From an uncultured Chlorobiota bacterium (GTDB taxonomy: Bacteria > Bacteroidota > Bacteroidia > Bacteroidales > JAADGE01): a stretch of 64,000 nucleotides of DNA. The notes under the pieces were generated by a model that was given only the letters and a program-made list of their open reading frames with translations, was not told the DNA's origin and did not search any database. The position numbers were made by a program, and so were the translations under genes. How positions within the stretch are numbered: position 1 is the first letter of the stretch; each line of letters opens with the position of its first letter. The stretch is from the NCBI GenBank assembly GCA_947311255.1, contig CAMZKL010000013.1, positions 18,802 to 82,801 of the forward strand, written 5' to 3'. Shown piece by piece: positions 26,820 to 33,841 of the stretch.

Positions 26820-27140
26820 TTATAAAATAGGTTCTAATTTCTCAATAAACTTCTTTTTTGGAACAGCTCCAACTTGTTTGTCAACAACTTCTCCATTTTT
26901 TATGAAAAGTACAGTAGGGATATTTCTAATGCCATATTTCATGGATGTTTCTCTGTTATTATCTACATCTAATTTTACCATTAATGCTTTTCCTTCATAT
27001 TCTTCTGAAAGTTCTTCAAGAATAGGGTGTATCATTTTACAAGGACCACACCATACTGCCCATAAATCAACCATCACCAGAATTTCTGATTTTAATACAA
27101 TCTCGTCAAAAGTTGCATCTGTTACTTCTAATACTGCCAT
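26820..27140 (-). CDS. trxA: Thioredoxin
   Basis: 106 residues with the active-site motif WCGPCK (C31, C34), an LDVDNNRETSMKYGIRNIPT segment including the cis-Pro, and FIKNGEVVDKQVG. It reduces protein disulfides in the cytoplasm using thioredoxin reductase. There is no signal peptide. A hairpin terminator of the gene upstream overlaps the region just before its predicted promoter. Length and motifs are fully canonical. Confidence 0.96.
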   Translation of the reverse strand: MAVLEVTDATFDEIVLKSEILVMVDLWAVWCGPCKMIHPILEELSEEYEGKALMVKLDVDNNRETSMKYGIRNIPTVLFIKNGEVVDKQVGAVPKKKFIEKLEPIL

Positions 27141-27176
27141 AATTATTTTTTTATAATTTGTGTTTTAAAATTTTAG

Positions 27177-27184
27177 CAAAAATA
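27177..27184 (-). promoter_or_regulatory. Candidate -7 element of trxA
   Basis: On the minus strand TATTTTTG fits TAnnTTTG, 36 bases before the trxA ATG. The -33 area is occupied by the upstream gene's terminator hairpin. Confidence 0.5.
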
Positions 27185-27188
27185 TATA

Positions 27189-27218
27189 AAACCGTTTTCA
27201 TATTTCAGAAAACGGTTT
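27189..27218 (-). terminator. Terminator of the FG-GAP cargo gene
   Basis: An AAACCGTTTTC / GAAAACGGTTT 11-bp stem with an 8-base loop. On the minus strand it is followed by an AT-rich stretch ending in a T-run. Confidence 0.75.
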
Positions 27219-27248
27219 AATTAATTTTTTATTTTTGAAACTGTTGAA

Positions 27249-28670
27249 TTATTTAATGATAATTTTTTTTGTTGTTGTTCCTGAATCTTGATGAATATTT
27301 AGAATATAATAACCTTTATTAAATTTAGAAATGTCTATTTTAAAATCTTTTTTATTTAAATTATTCGAAAGCAATTTTTTGCCTGTTATATCAATTATCT
27401 CAATTTTAGAAATTGTTTCTTTACCTAAAATATTTAGATAATCTGATGCAGGAACTGGAGAAACTAAAATATCTTTTGACGCTAAAGTTTCAACGGATAC
27501 TGTTCTGTCATTTTTGTATATTTCGGAGAAAGCATTTTCGTTATCGTCATAACCACAAATAAATATATCGGGGAAGCTGTTATTATCAAAATCTGCAACT
27601 TTACATTGCCCCCAATATGTTTTAGGAAGATATTCTGAACTGGAAAAATCTCCTGCATCGTTATATCTTATTTCGCCAATATAATTTCCTGTTCCCATTG
27701 CATCTGTTGTTCCGGAGATAAATAGGTCTAAATCGCCATCGCCATCAAAATCTGCTAATTCAAGAGAGCTGTGAGAAACTGCAGGTAATGATGTTGCTTC
27801 TTCTGTAAAAGTGCCATCATTATTATTTGTGTAAATTAGTGTTGCTCTCTCTGTTCCATCTCCTCCTGTTCCTGAAAGAAACAAATCTAAATCATTGTCG
27901 TTATCATAATCTCCCCATGCCATATCTCCCAACCAACATTGTCGCAGAGAAACACTTGTTTGTTCAGTAAAAGTTTCATTTTGACTGTTTTTCCATAGTT
28001 CTGTAACAAAAGAAGCGTCACCGAAACCATTAATAACAAAATCAGGGTATGTGTCACCATCGTAATCTCCCCATTTAAAAGTCCCAAAATTAAGACCTTC
28101 TAAATTTAATCCTGCTAATTCTGTAAAAGTTAGGTCGTGCATATTTTCAAAAATCTTCGTAATAAATACCCATGTATCATCCATTCCGCATAATCCAATA
28201 TCTAAATAACCATCATTATTAAAATCTGCAAAATCTAAATCTCCCAAATACAATCCACCAGGTAATCCTGTTGACATTTGTTCAGTAAATGTTCCATCTT
28301 GGTTGTTAATGTATAATTTTAGTTGTGGAGCATCATTAGCATAACCCATAATAAGAAGATCTATATAGTTATCATTATTAAAATCACCCCATTCAAGGTC
28401 ACCTGTTGAAACTTCCATTAAACCTGTTCCTTCAACAACAGAGAATGTTCCATTCCCATTGTTGTGGTACAGAAGTGTTGTGTCAACCCCTCCTTGTGGC
28501 TCTCCACAAATAATAAGGTCTAAATACGTATCGTTGTCATAATCTCCCCATGCTGATGATGCATTGTATTCTATTGGCAAAATTCCTGCATCAATATCTG
28601 TAAATGTTTGTGCTTTCAGAGAAAACATAGTAAAAACAATAAAAATAAATAAAAAGTTGAATTTTTTCAT
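27249..28670 (-). CDS. FG-GAP/VCBS-repeat protein with T9SS sorting domain
   Basis: 473 residues from the ATG at 28670. A longer in-frame start at 28724 would put extra residues before the signal peptide. Signal peptide about 1-20 (ends LKAQ). At least seven VCBS/FG-GAP-like repeats follow, each with a D-x-DxDxxxD calcium-binding type loop (WGDYDNDTYLDLIICG, FADFNNDGYLDIGLCG). They form a beta-propeller commonly found in surface adhesins. The C-terminal 80 residues are a type A T9SS domain (VSPVPASDYLNI, KIEIIDITGKKLL, GYYILNI). It is exported across the outer membrane by type IX secretion. The ligand is unknown. Confidence 0.9.
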   Translation of the reverse strand: MKKFNFLFIFIVFTMFSLKAQTFTDIDAGILPIEYNASSAWGDYDNDTYLDLIICGEPQGGVDTTLLYHNNGNGTFSVVEGTGLMEVSTGDLEWGDFNNDNYIDLLIMGYANDAPQLKLYINNQDGTFTEQMSTGLPGGLYLGDLDFADFNNDGYLDIGLCGMDDTWVFITKIFENMHDLTFTELAGLNLEGLNFGTFKWGDYDGDTYPDFVINGFGDASFVTELWKNSQNETFTEQTSVSLRQCWLGDMAWGDYDNDNDLDLFLSGTGGDGTERATLIYTNNNDGTFTEEATSLPAVSHSSLELADFDGDGDLDLFISGTTDAMGTGNYIGEIRYNDAGDFSSSEYLPKTYWGQCKVADFDNNSFPDIFICGYDDNENAFSEIYKNDRTVSVETLASKDILVSPVPASDYLNILGKETISKIEIIDITGKKLLSNNLNKKDFKIDISKFNKGYYILNIHQDSGTTTKKIIIK

Positions 28671-28721
28671 TTCGAAATAATTTAAAGAGTTAATAAAATA
28701 TTGTTCGATTGTGTAAAAATA

Positions 28722-28729
28722 CAAATATA
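28722..28729 (-). promoter_or_regulatory. Candidate -7 element of the FG-GAP gene
   Basis: Minus strand TATATTTG, about 51 bases before the ATG at 28670. The sequence fits the consensus, but the -33 element is not obvious. Confidence 0.45.
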
Positions 28730-28893
28730 ATAAAAGATTAGAAAGAATGATTATATGATATAAAAATGCAGGGTAAACATATCTTTTATTAAAATATTGC
28801 GTAATAGCAGGTATGCTGTATATACTATATTCAACTTATGTATATATTTAAATGAAAATATATTTGTGCTTATTCAAAAAAAAACTAAATAAA

Positions 28894-28948
28894 TTTGCAA
28901 ATTAAAAAAACTGTTTTACATTTGCAGTGTAATAGTTCAGTAATACAC
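28894..28948 (+). promoter_or_regulatory. Promoter and candidate GntR operator of the ABC operon
   Basis: TTTG at 28894-28897 and TACATTTG at 28917-28924 (19-base spacer) form a promoter. Overlapping the expected start is an imperfect dyad, GTGTAATAGTT/CAGTAATACAC (28927-28948), with 8 of 11 positions complementary. YtrA-type GntR regulators bind dyads of this shape, and the operon encodes one at 30819. Autoregulation is inferred. Confidence 0.65.
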
Positions 28949-28963
28949 TAAAACAAAAATACA

Positions 28964-29794
28964 ATGATTTCAATTAGTAATCTTAATTTCGGATATAGAA
29001 AGAACCGCAAACTCTTTTCGGATTTGAATTTAGAATTAAAAACAGGTAGAATATACGGTTTGCTTGGCAAAAATGGCTCAGGAAAAACAACATTGATGAA
29101 ACAAACAGCGGGTTTATTATACCCACACGATGGAGAGATTATTCTTAATGGGGAAAATCCAAAAAAAAGAAGTCCAAACTTTTTGTCGAGTTATTTTATG
29201 GTACCCGAAGAATTTGAAACTCCGAGTGTAACACTAAAAAGTTTTTTAAAAATTACTGCTCCCTTCTATCCTTTTTTTAATGAAGATGATTTTCATAAAT
29301 ATTTAGCTGAATTTCAATTGGATGTTGATATAAAATTAAGCAGTCTTTCATTTGGGCAAAAAAAGAAAGTTATGCTTTCCTTTGGACTTGCTACACATAC
29401 ACCCGTTTTACTCTCAGATGAACCAACAAATGGACTGGATATTCCTTCAAAAAGTATATTTCGTAAAATCATGGCATCGGCAATTAATGATGATAGATTG
29501 TTTGTAATTTCTACACATCAAGTGCGTGATATTGAGGGGATTATTGATGCGGTTGTAGTTCTTGAAAATGGAAAAATAATATTTAACCAAGAGCTTGAAA
29601 CTGTTTCTGACAAATTAAGTTTTAAAACTTTAAAGAGCATAGAAAATGAAGATATATTGTATGCAGAAAAACATCTTAACACATACGAAGCAATTCTTAA
29701 AAAACAAGATGAAGAAGACACACACATTAATATGGAACTACTTTTTAACTCAATAATTACAAAGGATAGTAAAGTTGTAAATGAATTTAATTAA
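28964..29794 (+). CDS. ABC transporter ATP-binding protein
   Basis: 276 residues. Walker A GLLGKNGSGKTTLMK, Q-loop region FMVPEEF, signature LSFGQKKKV (variant of LSGGQ), Walker B PVLLSDEPTNGLD and H-loop FVISTHQ. It is the ATPase for the membrane protein at 30011. The gene order ATPase, permease, YtrA-like GntR regulator resembles YtrBC-type envelope-stress or efflux systems, but order and sequence are not identical to any system I can name. An 87-bp direct repeat separates this gene from the permease. Confidence 0.9.
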   Translation: MISISNLNFGYRKNRKLFSDLNLELKTGRIYGLLGKNGSGKTTLMKQTAGLLYPHDGEIILNGENPKKRSPNFLSSYFMVPEEFETPSVTLKSFLKITAPFYPFFNEDDFHKYLAEFQLDVDIKLSSLSFGQKKKVMLSFGLATHTPVLLSDEPTNGLDIPSKSIFRKIMASAINDDRLFVISTHQVRDIEGIIDAVVVLENGKIIFNQELETVSDKLSFKTLKSIENEDILYAEKHLNTYEAILKKQDEEDTHINMELLFNSIITKDSKVVNEFN

Positions 29795-29881
29795 AAAAAA
29801 TAGGACGCAGATTTTTAAGATTATTATGTGAACTTATAATTTTATCTTAAAGTATCTTAACAATCATAAAAATCAGTGTAC
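29795..29881 (+). repeat. 87-bp direct repeat, copy 1
   Basis: Identical base for base to 29909-29995. It contains TAGGACGCAG near its start and CAATCATAAAAATCAGTGTA near its end. The arms GATTTTTAAGATTATTA and the 3' part are imperfectly self-complementary, so each copy could fold. It begins at the stop codon of the ABC ATPase gene. Confidence 0.9.
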
Positions 29882-29908
29882 AATAAAAATAAAACAAACA
29901 TTAATTAG

Positions 29909-29995
29909 AAAAAATAGGACGCAGATTTTTAAGATTATTATGTGAACTTATAATTTTATCTTAAAGTATCTTAACAATCATAAAAATCAGTGTAC
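29909..29995 (+). repeat. 87-bp direct repeat, copy 2
   Basis: Second identical copy, 114 bases downstream of the first and separated by 27 bases. It ends 15 bases before the permease ATG, so the ribosome-binding site is just outside the repeat. Confidence 0.9.
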
Positions 29996-30010
29996 CATAA
30001 AACAAAAAAG

Positions 30011-30787
30011 ATGGAACAAATAAATAACATAGCACAATTCAGTTTTAAGCGGATACTGTTGCTTATGCAAAAAACTGCTTATGAAAATGCAAAATTTACA
30101 ATAATTGGAATGTCAACAATTTTTGGTTTCTTTTCAGTTATATTATTTTTTAGTGCATTAAAGGGAGGGGATGTTTGGGGAAGTATGAACTCTTTTTATG
30201 TTGCAGGTTTTATAATCTCAGGAATATTTATTTCCGGTATGGCATTCACAAATTTCAGGTCGAAAGAGAAAACAATGAATTATTTAATGTTGCCGGCATC
30301 TACACTTGAAAAATTTATTTCAGAACTGCTAACAACTACAATTGTTTTTGCCATTGGCTACACCATTTTATTTTTTGCATTTAATCTTTTAACATATTTA
30401 TTAGGTTCAATGTATGGTTTGCCGGCAGAAATGATGAATATTACAGATGTTAATGTTCTTAAAGGCTTTATGTATTATGTAATTTTTCAATCAATTTTCT
30501 TAGCAGGTTCTGCAACTTTCAAAAAAGTACCATTGTTTTTTACATCTTTTACGGTTTTTGTAGCAGGAATTGCAATACTAATATTTACTGTTATTATAAC
30601 AACATTTTTAAAAGGTGAATTTGAGAACCTTGCATTTGGCAGTTTCAATATAAATTCTAATACATTTCCTGAAATAGATGTTGAAAACCATCCATTAGTT
30701 TTAATACCAAAATATATGTTTTATTATTTAACTGCACCTTTATTTTGGTTGGTAACATATTTCAAAATAAAAGAAAAGGAAGCATAA
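30011..30787 (+). CDS. ABC transporter membrane protein (permease)
   Basis: 258 residues from the ATG at 30011. The upstream GTG at 29990 falls inside the direct repeat and is rejected. Six hydrophobic segments are visible (for example IIGMSTIFGFFSVILFFSAL, FYVAGFIISGIFISGMAF, TTIVFAIGYTILFFAFNLL, TSFTVFVAGIAILIFTVIIT). No signal peptide. It is paired with the ATPase at 28964 and the GntR regulator at 30819. The substrate cannot be inferred. Confidence 0.8.
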   Translation: MEQINNIAQFSFKRILLLMQKTAYENAKFTIIGMSTIFGFFSVILFFSALKGGDVWGSMNSFYVAGFIISGIFISGMAFTNFRSKEKTMNYLMLPASTLEKFISELLTTTIVFAIGYTILFFAFNLLTYLLGSMYGLPAEMMNITDVNVLKGFMYYVIFQSIFLAGSATFKKVPLFFTSFTVFVAGIAILIFTVIITTFLKGEFENLAFGSFNINSNTFPEIDVENHPLVLIPKYMFYYLTAPLFWLVTYFKIKEKEA

Positions 30788-30818
30788 AATAAACTCCTTA
30801 GAATTTAAACAAAAACAG

Positions 30819-31208
30819 ATGAATTTCAAAAACGATAAAGCAATTTATTTGCAAATAGCCGATTATTTTTATGAAAGTATCCTTACCAAAAGTATGCATT
30901 CAGACGAAAGAATACCTTCGGTAAGAGATTTGGCAATAGAAACAGAAGTGAACCCAAACACAGTTATGCGAACATATAAATACTTGCAAGACAACAATAT
31001 AATTTATAACAAAAGAGGTATTGGATATTTTATTTCGGAAGATGCCTACCAAATTACACACAATATGAAAAAAGAAGAATTTATAACAGAAAAGTTACCG
31101 GAGTTTTTTAGAGCTATGCAAAATCTGAATATTAGCATTTCGGAAATTGAAAATTTATATACTGATTTCTTAAAGAAACCAAAAAATAAAAACATAAAAA
31201 AAGCATAA
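30819..31208 (+). CDS. GntR-family regulator, YtrA subfamily
   Basis: 129 residues: an N-terminal GntR winged helix (KAIYLQIADYFYESIL, ERIPSVRDLAIETEVNPNTVMRTYKYLQ, IGYFIS) and a short C-terminal helical dimerisation tail. There is no large ligand domain, as is typical for YtrA. It probably represses the operon that contains it through the dyad at 28927-28948. The next gene starts two bases after its stop. Confidence 0.9.
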   Translation: MNFKNDKAIYLQIADYFYESILTKSMHSDERIPSVRDLAIETEVNPNTVMRTYKYLQDNNIIYNKRGIGYFISEDAYQITHNMKKEEFITEKLPEFFRAMQNLNISISEIENLYTDFLKKPKNKNIKKA

Positions 31209-31210
31209 AG

Positions 31211-31843
31211 ATGAAAACAAGTAATATAATATTAACAGTAATTTTTGCATCGATATTAGTTTGGATTTTGGCTACATTTCTTACTGTAAAGAATAAAATG
31301 CATGAATTTACAGAAGATTTACCACAAACTGAAAAACGAGAGCTCATTAAAGATTTAGCACAAGGAGTAACAACATTAGATGATTTTAATACCGTGAAAA
31401 TTGAAGGAAATGGGAGTATTGGAATAATGCAATTTCCTGAAAATAACATATCCATGTCTGACAATGAAGATTTGGAAATGAAAGTTGAAGATAATATTCT
31501 TTTTCTAAACTTAAAAAATGATAAAAGAATAATATTAAGAACAAAAAAGTTAAATAATATTTTAATTAAAGATAGGGTAAATGTAAATATTCAAACCTTA
31601 TTAGCTGATACTTTGGCTATTAACACAAAAGACGATGCTGAAATAAGTGTTCAAAATCTTGAAGTAAACTTTTTAAAACTAAAATCGGAAGGCAAGTCGG
31701 AGGTTCATTTTAATAATGTTAGTAAAAATAAACCGGAAGCAGAGTTTGACATAAAAGACAAATCAAATGTAACAATAAACAACACAAAAGGAATGTCAAT
31801 TTCTGTGAAGAAGGGTGCGGATGCTAAGTATAAGGATTATTAA
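31211..31843 (+). CDS. Membrane-anchored GIN-domain-like (DUF2807-like) protein
   Basis: 210 residues: one N-terminal membrane segment (IILTVIFASILVWILATFLTV), then a repetitive beta-structure (FNTVKIEGNGSIGI, LNNILIKDRVNVNI, VTINNTKGMSISVKKGADAKYK) resembling the GIN/DUF2807 beta-helix found in Bacteroidota envelope proteins. It starts two bases after the GntR regulator and is the fourth gene of that operon. A role as envelope sensor or accessory protein is possible but unproven. Confidence 0.75.
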   Translation: MKTSNIILTVIFASILVWILATFLTVKNKMHEFTEDLPQTEKRELIKDLAQGVTTLDDFNTVKIEGNGSIGIMQFPENNISMSDNEDLEMKVEDNILFLNLKNDKRIILRTKKLNNILIKDRVNVNIQTLLADTLAINTKDDAEISVQNLEVNFLKLKSEGKSEVHFNNVSKNKPEAEFDIKDKSNVTINNTKGMSISVKKGADAKYKDY

Positions 31844-31883
31844 TCTTTGAGTTCAGTCTAAAAAGGTTAAATACTCGAATAAG

Positions 31884-31898
31884 AACCCTGTCAGGGTT
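31884..31898. repeat. Short palindrome between convergent genes
   Basis: AACCCTG-T-CAGGGTT, a perfect 7-bp inverted repeat with a one-base centre. It may serve as a weak terminator after the GIN-like gene. No T-run follows on the plus strand. Confidence 0.5.
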
Positions 31899-31985
31899 TG
31901 TTAATTGACTGTAAATCAGAAGTTAAATTTTGGGGGAATTTGCATATACGACTCTTACAGGGGTTTTTAGACCAAAACTCATCTT

Positions 31986-32561
31986 TTATTCAAAAATTTC
32001 CGTAATATCAATATGCAAATCTTTAAACATACTTGGTGAAATTTTATCACCTTCAACAAACATACCTTTTAACTCATATTTATTTTTAGAATTTAAAACA
32101 AATTTATTAATCGATTTTTCATTAGGATATGCAATCCAATACTCTTTTACTCCCGAACTTTCATACAAAAAGAACTTGTCTTTTAAGTCTCTTTTACTTG
32201 AACCTTTTGAGAGAATTTCAACAATTAAGTCGGGTGCACCAAGGCAACCTCTTTCATCAAGCTTTTGTAAATCGCAAACAACAACAATGTCAGGTTGAAC
32301 AACATTATATATTTTGTTATTTTCAGTTTCCCCGTTTTTTGGTAAACGCACATCGAAGGGAGCAGCATAAACCTTGCATTTTTTCTTTTTTAAGTAATTC
32401 CCAAAATTTAAAACAAGTTCTGTTGAAACTTCCTGATGATTTCTCAAAGGTTCAGCTGTCATTAATTGAATAAAACCATCAATAAGCTCACGTCTTTTGT
32501 CGTCAAACCATGTTAGGTAATCTGCAAAAGTATATCGCTTATTTAAATTTAAAGTGTCTAT
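31986..32561 (-). CDS. Uma2-family (DUF820) putative endonuclease; expected start codon is ATA
   Basis: PD-(D/E)XK-fold Uma2 protein. Visible core: PDIVVVCD, GCLGAPDLIVEILSKGSSKRDLKDKFFLYESSGVKEYWIAYP. Starting at the first ATG (32462) would give 158 residues and lose the conserved N-terminus. The same open frame continues upstream with YTFADYLTWFDDKRRELIDG, a clear family N-terminus, back to an ATA codon (32559-32561) exactly where ATG is expected, preceded by a stop seven codons further in. There is no ATG, GTG or TTG between. The full version would be 191 residues, the normal length. Either the start codon mutated, ATA is used, or a shortened protein is made. Such genes are abundant and mostly uncharacterised. 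Confidence 0.7.
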   Translation of the reverse strand: MDTLNLNKRYTFADYLTWFDDKRRELIDGFIQLMTAEPLRNHQEVSTELVLNFGNYLKKKKCKVYAAPFDVRLPKNGETENNKIYNVVQPDIVVVCDLQKLDERGCLGAPDLIVEILSKGSSKRDLKDKFFLYESSGVKEYWIAYPNEKSINKFVLNSKNKYELKGMFVEGDKISPSMFKDLHIDITEIFE

Positions 32562-32670
32562 TTTATGAAAAAATTACAATTACAAATATACAACATAATT
32601 GAGAATAATACAAAACAAACAGTTCGTAGTAAAAATAATTTATTTATAGAATAAATTAGCTATTTAAACA

Positions 32671-32857
32671 GGGCAAACTCATACTTTGTTAAAATATGCT
32701 AAAAGTATTAATTTGCTTAAAATCGTGTCACGTTTTAACGTGTCACGATAATATTAATTTTTGATTTTTACTTTTTTTAGTTTAATTATTCTTAAAAATC
32801 TTAGGTTGAATTACTAAATTCATAAATTATGTTGAAAAATAAAAGAATGAGTTTACC
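32671..32857 (+). repeat. MITE-like repeat, copy A (187 bp)
   Basis: The left end GGGCAAACTCATACTTTG and right end AAAAGAATGAGTTTACC are inverted repeats of each other. The middle holds a palindrome (GTGTCACGTTTTAACGTGTC region). It is closely similar over its length to the reverse complement of 57181-57371 and more distantly to 63501-63666. The 8-mer TATTTAAA occurs just outside both ends. No coding frame. Confidence 0.8.
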
Positions 32858-32944
32858 TTGGTTATTTAAAAAGATAAATACAATATTTGAAACAACAAGT
32901 AACAATGCAACAATTTAACAATGTAACAATAAATTCCACAAAAC

Positions 32945-33841
32945 ATGAACAAGCTAATAATCAGCAACTTAAATAAAACATATCCAAACGGTGTAAAAGC
33001 ATTGGACAATGTAAGTATCGAAATTGAAAACGGAATGTTTGGGCTTCTGGGTCCAAACGGAGCAGGAAAATCAACCCTAATGCGAACACTTGCAACACTG
33101 CAAGAGGCAGATAGTGGAACTGCATTTCTTGATGAGCTAGACATTATAAAACATCCAACTGAGCTTCGCAAAGTTTTAGGCTATTTACCACAAGAATTTG
33201 GAGTGTATCCAAAAATTACGGCAGAGCAAATTCTAAATCATCTTTCAGTTCTAAAAGGAATTACAAACACAAAAGAACGCAAAGAACTAGTAAAATATTT
33301 ACTAAATAAAGTTAATTTATACGACAAACGTAAAAAAAGCGTGAAAGGTTTTTCCGGAGGAATGAAACAACGCATCGGAATTGCACAAGCATTAATTGGC
33401 AACCCCAAATTAATAATTGTTGATGAACCAACAGCTGGTTTAGACCCAGGAGAAAGAAACCGTTTTTACAATTTGCTTGCTGAACTTGGCGAGGAAGTTA
33501 TAGTAATTCTTTCAACACATATTGTTGATGATGTACGTGAGCTTTGCACAAAAATGGCAATAATGGACGAGGGGAGAATTGTATATCATGGAAGTCCTCA
33601 AAATGCTATAAATGAGCTAAATAATAAAGTTTATGAAAAAATGATTTCTCGCGAAGAACTTGAAGAATATAATAAAACTTACTCTGTAATTTCAAATAAA
33701 ATGGTGGGAGGAAAACCATTAATTCATATTTTAAGTGATGAAAATCCTAAAAATGGTTTTCAGCTTGTAAGCCCCGATTTAGAAGATGTATTTTTTACAA
33801 AAACTAATATTGCTAACCTTAAAATTAATAATCATGTTTAA
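32945..33841 (+). CDS. ABC transporter ATP-binding protein (partner of M1-peptidase/permease)
   Basis: 298 residues: Walker A GLLGPNGAGKSTLMR, Q-loop YLPQEFGVYP, signature FSGGMKQRIGIAQAL, Walker B LIIVDEPTAGLDP, H-loop STHIVDD. The C-terminal extension is typical of ABC-2 type exporters. The stop overlaps the next gene's start by eight bases, so the two are translationally coupled and form one transporter. Substrate unknown. The MITE-like repeat copy A lies 88 bases upstream of its ATG. Confidence 0.92.
   Translation: MNKLIISNLNKTYPNGVKALDNVSIEIENGMFGLLGPNGAGKSTLMRTLATLQEADSGTAFLDELDIIKHPTELRKVLGYLPQEFGVYPKITAEQILNHLSVLKGITNTKERKELVKYLLNKVNLYDKRKKSVKGFSGGMKQRIGIAQALIGNPKLIIVDEPTAGLDPGERNRFYNLLAELGEEVIVILSTHIVDDVRELCTKMAIMDEGRIVYHGSPQNAINELNNKVYEKMISREELEEYNKTYSVISNKMVGGKPLIHILSDENPKNGFQLVSPDLEDVFFTKTNIANLKINNHV

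Noticed and set aside
29795..29995. CRISPR-like array
   Set aside because: Only two long copies with one 27-base spacer; unit length of 87 bp does not fit CRISPR repeats and no cas genes are nearby.
29990..30010. GTG start extending the permease upstream
   Set aside because: It lies inside the direct repeat and adds residues not expected before the first helix; ATG at 30011 is better.
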